From the NCBI RefSeq assembly GCF_031127875.1, contig NZ_JARXIA010000004.1, forward strand, positions 186,001 to 250,000: a stretch of DNA of 64,000 nt, read 5' to 3'. Made by a program: the position numbers and the translations under genes. Origin of the DNA: Pelagicoccus sp. SDUM812005 (GTDB lineage Bacteria; Verrucomicrobiota; Verrucomicrobiia; Opitutales; Opitutaceae). Under the pieces are notes generated by a model. It ran no database searches and was not told the DNA's origin. It saw only the letters and a list, made by a program, of their open reading frames with translations. Below are positions 54,116-62,963 of the stretch, piece by piece. Every line of letters begins with the position of its first letter. The stretch's first letter is position 1.

Positions 54116-54589
54116 CTATTCGGGAACCTCGTTGCCCTTTTTGCAGACGCCGTTGGCTTTCAGTTCTTCGCAGGAGGCGGTGACTTGCAGGCGTTGGCTG
54201 ATGGGGGTCAGTCCCAGCTTTCCGGATACGCTGCTGCCGTACCATTGGAGGAAGGGGGCGCTGATCTCGAAGATCTTTTGGCAGTCGTTGCAGATGACCT
54301 GGGCCTTGTGCGGATCTTCCTCCGTGTTGGGCATGTAGTACATCGTGCTGGAGCCGATGTCGACCTCGCGCACGAGGTTGCCTTCCACTAGGATGGGAAG
54401 GGAGCGGTAGACGGTGGCGCGGGACACGGTACGGTCGATTTCACGGGCCTTGTCCAGCAATTCCTCTGCGGTGAAGTGCGAGGTCTCCTTGAAGACTGCC
54501 TCGAAGATTGCCATGCGCTGCCCAGTCATGCGCAGGTTGTGCTTCACCAAGTAGCTTTTGAACTTTTCTCTGCAGTCGTCGATCGTCAC
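54116..54589 (-). CDS. fur: Fur-family metal-dependent repressor
   Basis: The 157-residue regulator has the winged helix HFTAEELLDKAREIDRTVSR then ATVYRSLPILVEGNLV. The dimerisation and metal region follows, with HKAQVICNDCQKIFE (CxxC) and a C-terminal Cys pair (ASCEELKANGVC). This fits Fur/Zur/PerR-type proteins; the two CxxC-like pairs suggest a structural zinc. The metal sensed cannot be decided. The start is GTG at 54589. A large nested palindrome lies 4 bases upstream and suggests autoregulation. Confidence 0.88.
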   Translation of the reverse strand: MTIDDCREKFKSYLVKHNLRMTGQRMAIFEAVFKETSHFTAEELLDKAREIDRTVSRATVYRSLPILVEGNLVREVDIGSSTMYYMPNTEEDPHKAQVICNDCQKIFEISAPFLQWYGSSVSGKLGLTPISQRLQVTASCEELKANGVCKKGNEVPE

Positions 54590-54592
54590 TGG

Positions 54593-54646
54593 GCGAATCT
54601 CAATACGTTCTCAATAGCTGTCAATTGAGAATGTCTTGAGATTCGC
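54593..54646 (-). promoter_or_regulatory. Nested palindromic operator in front of fur
   Basis: Two concentric perfect inverted repeats share one centre. The outer arms are GCGAATCTCAA (54593-54603) and TTGAGATTCGC (54636-54646). The inner arms are TTCTCAAT (54608-54615) and ATTGAGAA (54624-54631). The repeated unit TTGAGA(A/T)T appears four times, two in each orientation. This is the kind of multi-dimer site Fur-family proteins bind. It begins 4 bases before the fur GTG, so it overlaps or abuts the ribosome site. Confidence 0.65.
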
Positions 54647-54660
54647 TTGTTGCGGGAATC

Positions 54661-57600
54661 TTAGTTGCTGGGAAAAACGGGGACGACTTTGAAGAAGACG
54701 GCTTCCGTGCCGATGTCCACGGTGCTCTCGATGGATCCGTCGACCAGGGTGAATTCCTGGAACTCAGTCCAGGTTTCGAGATCGGGCGAGGTTTGCAGGC
54801 TCCAGACGTCGTGGTCGTCGCTCTCTATGCGGATGCGCAGCTGGCCGGGTTCTCCGGTGGCTTCGCTGCTTAGGGTGGCCTGGGTGGAAGATTCGAATAC
54901 GGCGCTGACCGTGGTGTCGCCGTAGATGATGACGTTTGTGTTGGCTGAGCTGGCGGATTCCACGGATTCGCCGTTCCAGCGTAGGAACTGGAAGCCGTTT
55001 GGCGTTGCGGCCTCGATCGGGACTTCGGCTCCGAGCTCGAAGGTGCCGCTGCCGGCGCCGCCTTCGACGGTGAGTTCGTAGGTCTCGGTGATTTCGTAGA
55101 CGGGAGTGAGTTGGTAGGAGTTGCTCAGGGTGAGGGTCTGGGTAGGTGAAGTGGGATCGGCGAGAGTGGCTCCCTCCCAGCGTAGGAAGGTGAGTCCGTC
55201 CTTTTCGGCGGGCGCTTCGAAGGAGACTTCGGTATTGCGGTCGTAGAAGCGTTCGAAGGCGTCGCGTCCGTCGGCTCGTTGGTTGCGGTCGGGATCGAGG
55301 ATCTTGATCTCGGGCATGAGACCGTTGGCGGCGGGCGAGATCTTGAGGGACTTGATGAACTCGCTTTTTGCGGTGAAGTCGTATCTCAGGCGGACTTTGG
55401 CGCTGTTGAGCGTCACTTTGGCGCCGGTCGTGTTGATTTCGCTGCTGACGAGCAGGTCAGCGTTCACGGCGGGGCGGGTATAGATCAGGATGTCGTTGGG
55501 GTCCTTGTCGACGAGGACTCCGATGAGGGATTGGGATGCGGCGGAGGGCGAGGTTTGCTCGATCATCTCGCTGAGGAATTGGTAGACGGATTTCCAGGTG
55601 ATAGCGCTTCGGGTCCGTTCGCTGTAGTGACGGAATAGATACGTGTGGCCATCTTTCTGCAAGCGAGAGAGTCCTGAGTGTTTGAATACAAGACTGTAGG
55701 CGTTGGCTGCAGGCGTGTCGGGATCTCGAGTCAGGTCCATCTCTGTGACTTCAAGGCCAGTGATGCGAAGGTTTTCCTCGGATTCTGGAAAGAGGTCGAG
55801 GTCGGCTAGGTTGATGCGGGCGACTTCGCCGGCGTTGATTTGGTCGATCGCGCTTTGGGGGAGTTCGAAGAGAACGGAGATCGACTGCTCGGATGGGTTT
55901 TCGTTGGCCTCGTTGAGGATAGCTTCCGCTACGGCGCTGATCTGGCTCTCGTAGACGGCTTTGAGGTCGCTGAATTGCTCGGAGGAAATTTCCGCTTGGT
56001 TCTGGTTGTTTCCGGCGAGCGCCACGATTTCGTCGAAGATGTCCTGCATGTTTAGGGTTCCTGGATAGGACTCGAGGCGGCGGTAGGCGTAAGCCCGCGA
56101 CATAAAGTAGTGGTATTTGAGCAGGCGTTCTTCCGCTCGGGCGTTCATGTCGTCGAGGAAGCTTAGGGTCGTGGGGTCGAGTTTGTCTGACTCGGCGCCG
56201 ATCTCAGAGTTGAGTTGGCTAATGATGCGTAGGCTGCGAGCGACTTGGATCGGTAGGATGGTAATCTTTTGCAGCAGTTCGGAGATCTGGGAAGCGAAGT
56301 CGCGTTTGGTTTCGTTGAGCTTGTCCAAGTCCTTTTTGAGGGAGCGGTATTGGGGGTGGTCGGCGAGGAGGCGTTGCATTTCCGCTTTCACGTCGGGATC
56401 GGCGGCCTTGTCGGAGAGCATGAGGCCGCCTACGTCCTGAGCGAGTTCGAGCAAGGGGCCTCGCGAGGCCTTGAGGGCGGCGCGGACTTCGGGGTCGTCG
56501 GCGAGGTCGCCGTCGCTGGTGTCGATGCCTCCCATCGCGCTTTGGGCCGCTTGGCCCTTGGGCAATGCGTTGCCGGCTGCGAATCCGGTGGCAGCGCCGG
56601 TGCCGACGTCGATGGCGTTTTCTTCCCAGGATTTGTTGGGGTCGATGTCGGCGGCTGCGGCGACGGCTCCGCCGGCGGCGCCGAGGGCGGGCTGGTAGAC
56701 TGGGATCATCTGAGCGATCTTGCCGAGGGTGCGTGCGGCTTTCTTGGCGGCGGCGATGCGCTTGGCTTTTTTGAGAACTTCTTTTTCGACTGCTTTGATC
56801 TTGTTTATGACGCGGTCAATTTCGTATTGGAGCTCCTCGGCCTGCACGCGTACGCCAGGAATCTCTTCCACGGCATTACTGTAGGCTTCTCTGTCCTGGT
56901 CGATTTGGTCGAGCAGCTGCTCTCGCATCTTCTTCATGCCGTCGACCCGCTTTTCGATGCTGTCGGCTATGTTGCCCAGCCAGTAGTTGAGGTACATGAC
57001 TCGCAGGGCGCGGTCGATTTCCTGTTCGAAGGCGGCGTAGTTGACTTCGAAGGACAGCATGGGAACCCAGCCGGCCGGGTTTCCGAAGAAGTCGAGGTTG
57101 TTGTCCAGCCGAGCTTTTAGGGTAACCATCTCGTCGCGGATTTCCTCGAGGGCGTCGATCCTTTCGGCCTCGAGCTGGTCCCAGCCGGGGCTGGCTTCCG
57201 CTTCTTCGAGGGCTGCCAGGTAGCGTTTCAGTTCGTCGAATACGAAGGTGATATGTCCGTCGAGGTAGGCGTCGCGCAGGACGATGAGTCCATAGCGGAG
57301 CGCTTCGGGAGAAACCCAAAGCGGTTCGCTTTCGGCTGCGATGGTGACGGAGCCAGCCGTTCCGGATCCGTTGGCGGCGGGTGCGGGCGCGTCGTCGCCG
57401 TAGCGAGTCCGCAAGGTACGCGGGTACCCGCTATTGGAGGTGGCTGAACCGTCCGGGATCCAGCCGTCGAGGATGGTGAATTTCAGTTTTTGGTTTCCGG
57501 ACCAGACGTAGGCAGTTTCCTGGTAGTTGTTGCCCAGTTTGAAGCGAGTGCCGCGTCCGCCATCGGCGTCTGCCGCCATGTCGCCTGCGGCGCCGGGGCT

Positions 57601-58866
57601 GTTGTCGATATAGCCCCGGAGGTCTAGGTTTCCTCGAAAGTCCCCTCCGTCGCCTCCGCGACCCGGTCTTCCAGGTGAGGATGCATCGCCGCCTTTATGG
57701 GAGTTGGGCATGGTACTGCCCCAGGCGTTGTAGAAGTCGAAACTTGTTTTGGTTCGGGAGGAGGGGCCGTACTGGTCGGGGGCTACGCCTGCGTCTCCGG
57801 AAAAGGTGAGTTTGTAGGCGAGCAGGCCATTATAGCCACGTTCGGAGTAGACGGTGATGGCGTCGTTGTTGGATTTATCCGTCCCGTCTTTTCCGGGAGA
57901 GGCGGCGCGGCCTTTCCCGCCGCCAAGAAAGAAGCGTGTTTCGGTGCCGTCGGCGACGAAGGATTTTAGGTAGAGGGTGAGGTTGCCGCCGCGATTGCCG
58001 GCGTCGGCTTCGGACATGAATCCTGTTTCGCCTGCTGCGGGCGGGCGGACGCCGGCAGCGGGCAGGAGAGGGGTCGTGGAGAGGGTCGTGGTTTCGCCTT
58101 CGCCGTCCTCGAAGGTGAGGGTGAGGGCGTGGAGGGAGACGTCGGTTTGCGGGAGGTGGAGGCTATCGCGGATGATGAGGTGGTCGGCGAAGATTTCTAG
58201 GCGTTCGATGTTCTGGTTGGGGGAGGTGGCGGGGTCGTAGTGGATCTTTTCGAAGAGGCCATTGGGATGGTCTTTCTCCAGGATGATGGTGCGGCCGGAG
58301 ATAGTGACGGCTCGCGTTTCGGGGCGATCCGCTTCGTTGAACCAGACCGAGGTGTCGCCAGAGGGTTCGCCGGCGGGCGTGGCGACTGTTTCGGAATAGG
58401 AAAAGTACTTGTCGTTTTCTTCGTCGTTGGGGAGGGGGGCTCCGGGCTCCAGGCCGAAGGCTTCCACTTCTGCGGGGAGCTGCTGAATCGGCTCGATATC
58501 GACTTCGGCTACGATCGGGGTGCCGTCTCCTATGGCGAGGAAGGCAATGGTGAAGACGCTTTCGTCCGTGGCTGCCGGGGTGAAGCTGAAGGTATCGGTT
58601 TCCTCGTCGAACGCGATAGGGCCATCGGGCATCTGCGACTCTGAAATGGACATGGTGATGGCCGGGTTTGCTCCGAGGGCCGAAGCGACGAGGCCGAACT
58701 TCAATTGCGTATTGCCTCCGTCGTACCAGATTCGCTGGGCGGGGACGTCGCTGATTTCGTAGACGGGGTAGTTGGTTTCGTCGGCGAAAGCGGCTACGCT
58801 GAGCAAGCAGGGCGTAAGGCCGAGGGAGAGGTATCTTACGAGGTGTAGGGAAGGGAAACTTAGCAT
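54661..58866 (-). CDS. Very large secreted protein with Gly-rich, coiled-coil and repeat domains
   Basis: The 1401-residue protein has a signal peptide (about 1-28) and an Ig/cadherin-like domain (about 50-130). A Gly-rich, collagen-like beta region lies at about 285-440 (GGGKGRAASPGKDGTD; SSPGRPGRGGDGGDF). Long helical coiled coils (about 540-715 and 835-985) flank a small-residue hydrophobic stretch (721-785, GAAGGAVAAAA, VGTGAATGFAAGNALP). A beta domain follows (990-1175). Two InlB-like repeats come next (1210-1257 and 1262-1325, LRWEGATL and LRWNGESV). A C-terminal WSLQTSPDLETWTEF module ends it. The layout recalls large pore-forming or adhesive toxins, but no catalytic motif is seen. No accessory gene is adjacent. 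Confidence 0.6.
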   Translation of the reverse strand: MLSFPSLHLVRYLSLGLTPCLLSVAAFADETNYPVYEISDVPAQRIWYDGGNTQLKFGLVASALGANPAITMSISESQMPDGPIAFDEETDTFSFTPAATDESVFTIAFLAIGDGTPIVAEVDIEPIQQLPAEVEAFGLEPGAPLPNDEENDKYFSYSETVATPAGEPSGDTSVWFNEADRPETRAVTISGRTIILEKDHPNGLFEKIHYDPATSPNQNIERLEIFADHLIIRDSLHLPQTDVSLHALTLTFEDGEGETTTLSTTPLLPAAGVRPPAAGETGFMSEADAGNRGGNLTLYLKSFVADGTETRFFLGGGKGRAASPGKDGTDKSNNDAITVYSERGYNGLLAYKLTFSGDAGVAPDQYGPSSRTKTSFDFYNAWGSTMPNSHKGGDASSPGRPGRGGDGGDFRGNLDLRGYIDNSPGAAGDMAADADGGRGTRFKLGNNYQETAYVWSGNQKLKFTILDGWIPDGSATSNSGYPRTLRTRYGDDAPAPAANGSGTAGSVTIAAESEPLWVSPEALRYGLIVLRDAYLDGHITFVFDELKRYLAALEEAEASPGWDQLEAERIDALEEIRDEMVTLKARLDNNLDFFGNPAGWVPMLSFEVNYAAFEQEIDRALRVMYLNYWLGNIADSIEKRVDGMKKMREQLLDQIDQDREAYSNAVEEIPGVRVQAEELQYEIDRVINKIKAVEKEVLKKAKRIAAAKKAARTLGKIAQMIPVYQPALGAAGGAVAAAADIDPNKSWEENAIDVGTGAATGFAAGNALPKGQAAQSAMGGIDTSDGDLADDPEVRAALKASRGPLLELAQDVGGLMLSDKAADPDVKAEMQRLLADHPQYRSLKKDLDKLNETKRDFASQISELLQKITILPIQVARSLRIISQLNSEIGAESDKLDPTTLSFLDDMNARAEERLLKYHYFMSRAYAYRRLESYPGTLNMQDIFDEIVALAGNNQNQAEISSEQFSDLKAVYESQISAVAEAILNEANENPSEQSISVLFELPQSAIDQINAGEVARINLADLDLFPESEENLRITGLEVTEMDLTRDPDTPAANAYSLVFKHSGLSRLQKDGHTYLFRHYSERTRSAITWKSVYQFLSEMIEQTSPSAASQSLIGVLVDKDPNDILIYTRPAVNADLLVSSEINTTGAKVTLNSAKVRLRYDFTAKSEFIKSLKISPAANGLMPEIKILDPDRNQRADGRDAFERFYDRNTEVSFEAPAEKDGLTFLRWEGATLADPTSPTQTLTLSNSYQLTPVYEITETYELTVEGGAGSGTFELGAEVPIEAATPNGFQFLRWNGESVESASSANTNVIIYGDTTVSAVFESSTQATLSSEATGEPGQLRIRIESDDHDVWSLQTSPDLETWTEFQEFTLVDGSIESTVDIGTEAVFFKVVPVFPSN

Positions 58867-59127
58867 CTTGGCGGACGTTGAGGAGAGTGCCGGTTGGAGG
58901 CGGGAGGATTCGGTAACAACTGCAGCTTTAGGCAGCCCGCTCTAGATAGCCTTTCTCAGGAGAAATCTTCAAGAATTTATACGTTTTTTACCAACCTAAG
59001 CGAATGCGCCTAGTGTTGGCATCCGAGGACAATTTTTTTCATTTCAGGAAGGAAGCGGCTCGAAGTCGTAAGGGGTGCCTGTATGGTACGCCTTTTTTGT
59101 CGAGGGGCGCTCTCGGCGTTCCTTCCT

Positions 59128-61377
59128 ATGAGTCTTGATACGACAGTGGTTTGCGTGTGGCTGATGTCCGGTTTCGACCGGCCGCTGCACTATCGGCTGC
59201 CGGATTCGATGTCTGATGCGGCGCAACCGGGGTCGCTGGTGAACGTGCCCTTGGGGCGGCGCCAGACCATCGGGCTTATCGTGGAAAAGGGCTGCGAGCC
59301 GGACCTGCCGTTGATGCAACTGAAGTTGGTGCTCAACCTCGTGTATCCGACTCCGGTGATGACTCCGGCTTTGCTGAAGCTGGGGGCTTGGCTGCGCCAG
59401 TACTATGGGGCGTCGATCCAGAATGTATTGGAAACGATGATACCGGGCCCGGTGCGGCAGGGCATGCGGGCGAAGGAGGAGAAGTATGTCACGGCGGTTA
59501 AGGGCTTGGACGAGGCGGTGTTGCAGGCTTTGGAAAGGAAGGCGCCCAAACAGTTCGAGTTGTACCAGTTTCTGGCCCAGCAGTTCGCTCCGCAAAAGAA
59601 GAGCCTGGTCTTGAGTCGGCTGGGGGCCTCGCCTGCGGCGTATACGGGACTGCTCAAGAAGGGCTGCATCAAGGAGGAGGCCCGCAAGGTCGAGCGCGTG
59701 GCGTACGACGACGAGTTGGGCGACGTGGAGTACGCCTCCAAGCAGGAGATCGTGCTCAACGAGGAGCAACAGGCCTGCTACGAAGGCATTGCGGAAAGCG
59801 TGCGTGCGGGGAAGTTCACTACCCACTTGCTCTACGGGGTTACGGGGTCGGGGAAGACGGAAGTTTACATCGCTGCCATGGAGGAGGCGCTGAAGGCGGG
59901 AAAGAGCGTGCTGTTTCTGGTGCCGGAGGTGGCCCTCACGCCGCAAACGGTAGGGCGGCTGCGTTCCCGCTTCACCGAGCACAAGGATGCCCATGCGGTG
60001 GTGTGGCATAGCAGCTTGTCGGACGGAGAGCGGCTGGATGCGTGGATGGCTTTGGCGAACGGGTCGGCGCGGGTGGTGGTCGGCGCTCGCTCCGCGGTCT
60101 TCGCTCCCTTGCCGAACTTGGGATTGGTCATCGTGGACGAGGAACACGAGCCGGCTTTCAAGCAGGACGAGACGCCGCGCTACCATGGGCGGGACGTGGC
60201 GGTGTATCGCTCGTATTTGGAGAACGTGGTTTGCGTGTTGGGGAGCGCGACGCCGTCGCTGGAAACCTACCGCAACGTGAAGCTGGGCAAGTACAAGGAG
60301 AACCGCTTGACCAAGCGCATCGACGATCGCCAGTTGCCCATGATGCACGTGGTGGACATGCGGATCGAAATGATGCGTACCCGAAAACCGGTTACGATCT
60401 CTTCCTTGCTGGCGGAGAAGCTGCGGGATCGCTGGGAGAAGGGGGAGCAGAGCATCTTGTTCATCAACCGTCGCGGCTACAATTCCAGCATGCTGTGCAA
60501 CGAGTGCGGCCACGTGGAGGAGTGCAAGCACTGCAGCATTCCGATGACCTTCCACCGCAGCGACAATACCTTGAAGTGCCACCTTTGCGGGCACGAGGCG
60601 GAGCCGCCTTGGCGTTGCCCCGAGTGCAAGAGCGACTCGATCCGCGGCAAGGGCAGCGGGACCCAGCGCATCGAGGACGTGGTGAAGAGTATCTTGCCGC
60701 GGGCGAATATCGTGCGGATCGATACCGATACCATGGGCAAGAAGCATCTCTTTCGCGAGATCTTGGGCGACTTTCGCAAGGGCAAGATCGACTTGCTGGT
60801 GGGGACCCAGATGATCGCGAAGGGCTTGGACTTTCCGAACGTGACCTTGGTGGGCATGGTGGACGCGGACCTTTCGCTGCACGTGCCGGACTTTCGGGCC
60901 AACGAGCGAACTTTCCAGCTGCTGGTGCAGGTGTCGGGGCGGGCCGGGCGTGGCGACTTGGCGGGCGAGGTAGTGGTGCAGACCTTTACGCCGCACGCGG
61001 AGCCGATCCAGTTCGCGCGGCGCGGGGAGGTGGATGCGTTTCTGGAGGTGGAGATCGAGTCGCGGGAGCAGTTCCAGTATCCGCCCTTCCGCCATCTGGT
61101 GCGGCAGGTTTTTCGGAGCCGCAATGGGGACAAGGCGATGTTTTTCGCGGAGCAGTTCGCCCGCAAGGTGGAGGCCCGCATGGGAGGCAAGATCGAGATG
61201 CGCGGTCCGACGCCGTGCTCGATCGAGAAGATGAAGGACCATTACCGTTTCCACATTTGGTACTTCACCCAGAACGTGAGCGGATTGATGCGGGAGCTGA
61301 AGGCGGTGGAGGCGGAGGTGCCGCTGCCCAAGGACGTGATGCAGATTTTCGACGTGGATCCGATGTCGGTAAGTTGA
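59128..61377 (+). CDS. priA: Primosomal protein N' (replication restart helicase PriA)
   Basis: The 749-residue superfamily 2 helicase restarts stalled replication forks. It has the PriA 3'-DNA-binding N-terminus (GFDRPLHYRLPD), Walker A GVTGSGKTE, the DEEH box (VIVDEEHEPAFKQDE), paired zinc fingers (CNECGHVEECKHC; CHLCG then CPEC), and motif VI region QVSGRAGRG. The ATG at 59128 gives the normal start; the frame is open to 59083. It is a single-gene unit. Confidence 0.95.
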   Translation: MSLDTTVVCVWLMSGFDRPLHYRLPDSMSDAAQPGSLVNVPLGRRQTIGLIVEKGCEPDLPLMQLKLVLNLVYPTPVMTPALLKLGAWLRQYYGASIQNVLETMIPGPVRQGMRAKEEKYVTAVKGLDEAVLQALERKAPKQFELYQFLAQQFAPQKKSLVLSRLGASPAAYTGLLKKGCIKEEARKVERVAYDDELGDVEYASKQEIVLNEEQQACYEGIAESVRAGKFTTHLLYGVTGSGKTEVYIAAMEEALKAGKSVLFLVPEVALTPQTVGRLRSRFTEHKDAHAVVWHSSLSDGERLDAWMALANGSARVVVGARSAVFAPLPNLGLVIVDEEHEPAFKQDETPRYHGRDVAVYRSYLENVVCVLGSATPSLETYRNVKLGKYKENRLTKRIDDRQLPMMHVVDMRIEMMRTRKPVTISSLLAEKLRDRWEKGEQSILFINRRGYNSSMLCNECGHVEECKHCSIPMTFHRSDNTLKCHLCGHEAEPPWRCPECKSDSIRGKGSGTQRIEDVVKSILPRANIVRIDTDTMGKKHLFREILGDFRKGKIDLLVGTQMIAKGLDFPNVTLVGMVDADLSLHVPDFRANERTFQLLVQVSGRAGRGDLAGEVVVQTFTPHAEPIQFARRGEVDAFLEVEIESREQFQYPPFRHLVRQVFRSRNGDKAMFFAEQFARKVEARMGGKIEMRGPTPCSIEKMKDHYRFHIWYFTQNVSGLMRELKAVEAEVPLPKDVMQIFDVDPMSVS

Positions 61378-61495
61378 AAATCGCGTTCCCTCCATGCGAA
61401 GCGCAGAGCGCGGGTTGCAGAATGCATCGCCGAGCTTCTGCAAGCGATTGTAGGGAGGAGCTTAGAAGGCTGACCCTGCTGGCTTAAGTTCAGCG

Positions 61496-62635
61496 CTATG
61501 TCTCGGCTTCGCTTTTGGCGGAGAGCTTGTCGTAGATGAGCGGCTCGTTTTTGGTGAATGTGAGAGTGCGGTACGGGTATGGGATTTCGATGCCGGCCTC
61601 GTCTAGGGCTCGTTTTATGGCTTCGACGACTTCGTTGCGGCTCTCGCGTTGGTCTCGGGGCTTTGCGCCGGTCCACCAAGTAACGTCGTAGTCCATGGAG
61701 GAGGAGCCGAAGCCGGTCAGGAAGACGTCGATCGGCTTTTCCTTGGCAACGGATTCGCAGGATTCGACCGCCTTTTGGATGACGGTTCGCGCCTCGCCGA
61801 CGTCTTCGCCGTAGGCGATCCCTGTTTCGACGGTCATGCGTCGTAGGTCTCTATTTGTGAGAATTCGTATCGGACTTTTGTATACGGTGGCGTTGGGGAC
61901 AGTGACGAGCTCTCCGGTTGTGAGGCGGATGAGGGTCATTCGTATCCAGATGTCCTCGACGCGGCCCATAATATTTTCGGATTCGATTTCGATGAAGTCG
62001 TCGATTTCGAAGGGAAAACGCCAGAGTATCAGTATGCCGGCGAAGAAGTTTTCGAAGATGTCCCGGAAGGCGAAGCCGATGGCAATGGACATGAGCCCCG
62101 CGGTGCCGACCAGTTCGGCGAGGCCGAAGCTGGGGAAGATGATTCCGCAGGCGAGCATGATTCCCAGGAACCAGATGGCCACGTAGATGAGCTGCGCGAA
62201 TAGGTCGGACAGGGATCGTCTAAGCTTCATTCTCCGGAAGATTCCCTTGGCGACCCGTTGGATGATGGAGGCGACGATGGCTGTGAGGACGAGCGCGACG
62301 AAGGCGATCGCTATCTGAGGCAGGCTGCGGATCGTGCCTTCGACGAGGTTTCCGACGGCTCGGGTGAAAGTCCGGATGGAGGAGTCGAGAGCGGGACTGC
62401 CGGTGTCCGGAATGGCTCCTTCGATGCTCTGGCTGATACGGCTGCTGGTTTGGGGCGGGGCGGGCTCTTCGGTCGCTTCCGCGGTGGACGCTTCGATTTG
62501 GGCGCCTGGTATCGTGATTACGAGCGGCTCCTGTTGTGGGTCCTCTTCTTGTGCAGCTAGGCAGGTGAAGGAGATGGCTGCGAGCGCAGCGAGGGCGATG
62601 TGGCGGAGGTAGAGGAGGGTTAGGGGCGTTTTCAT
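61496..62635 (-). CDS. MscS-family mechanosensitive channel
   Basis: The 379-residue protein has a signal peptide and an Ala/Pro/Glu-rich periplasmic stretch (to about residue 75). Three or more membrane segments follow, with the pore helix in LVGTAGLMSIAIGFAFRDI followed by FENFFAGILIL. The MscS beta domain comes next (IEIESENIMGRVEDIWIRMT; VTVPNATVY). It is larger than E. coli MscS (286 residues) because of the N-terminal extension. It is predicted to release solutes on osmotic downshift. Confidence 0.88.
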   Translation of the reverse strand: MKTPLTLLYLRHIALAALAAISFTCLAAQEEDPQQEPLVITIPGAQIEASTAEATEEPAPPQTSSRISQSIEGAIPDTGSPALDSSIRTFTRAVGNLVEGTIRSLPQIAIAFVALVLTAIVASIIQRVAKGIFRRMKLRRSLSDLFAQLIYVAIWFLGIMLACGIIFPSFGLAELVGTAGLMSIAIGFAFRDIFENFFAGILILWRFPFEIDDFIEIESENIMGRVEDIWIRMTLIRLTTGELVTVPNATVYKSPIRILTNRDLRRMTVETGIAYGEDVGEARTVIQKAVESCESVAKEKPIDVFLTGFGSSSMDYDVTWWTGAKPRDQRESRNEVVEAIKRALDEAGIEIPYPYRTLTFTKNEPLIYDKLSAKSEAET

Positions 62636-62963
62636 GGTGACATTGAGGTAGCAGGACTGGCGCCGACCTGAAAATGGCAGCCGAGACGCGGTTTTGAAAA
62701 AACCTCAGGAAATGAGTTAAGCTACTCAGCGATCGGCCGTTTATTATAGGCAGACGAGCTTATGGCTCTTCTAAACGACTCTCTCCCACGGAGCCCCGAG
62801 ACTTTGGTTGGTCTTGGGGCTTCTGTTTTTTGGGGGGCTGACGCGGCGTTTCGTGCCTGTGTTCGTAGGGAATCGATCTTGCAATGCGGTCGCGGGCTGA
62901 AGCTCCGCGCTACGGGATTTTTTAACGTCGCATTTCGGGCGGGCATCTTTTCACATCGCGGCC
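62636..62963. other. Intergenic region between mscS-type and mpl genes
   Basis: These 328 bases carry no supported protein gene. A short frame starting at 62762 has no family likeness and runs through a terminator. A -10-like TATTAT near 62738-62750 and the terminator at 62792-62832 could define a transcript of about 80 bases. Confidence 0.45.
62792..62832 (+). terminator. Rho-independent terminator in the mpl leader region
   Basis: AGCCCCGAGAC and GTCTTGGGGCT form an 11-base stem with one G-U pair and an 8-base loop, followed by TCTGTTTTTT. No plus-strand gene ends nearby (priA ends 1.4 kb upstream), so it must end a short transcript or attenuate transcription into mpl. Confidence 0.8.

Noticed and set aside
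59044-61443. 799-residue open frame on the minus strand
   Set aside because: It lies entirely opposite priA, and its Arg/His/Leu-rich composition is typical of a shadow frame in G+C-rich DNA.
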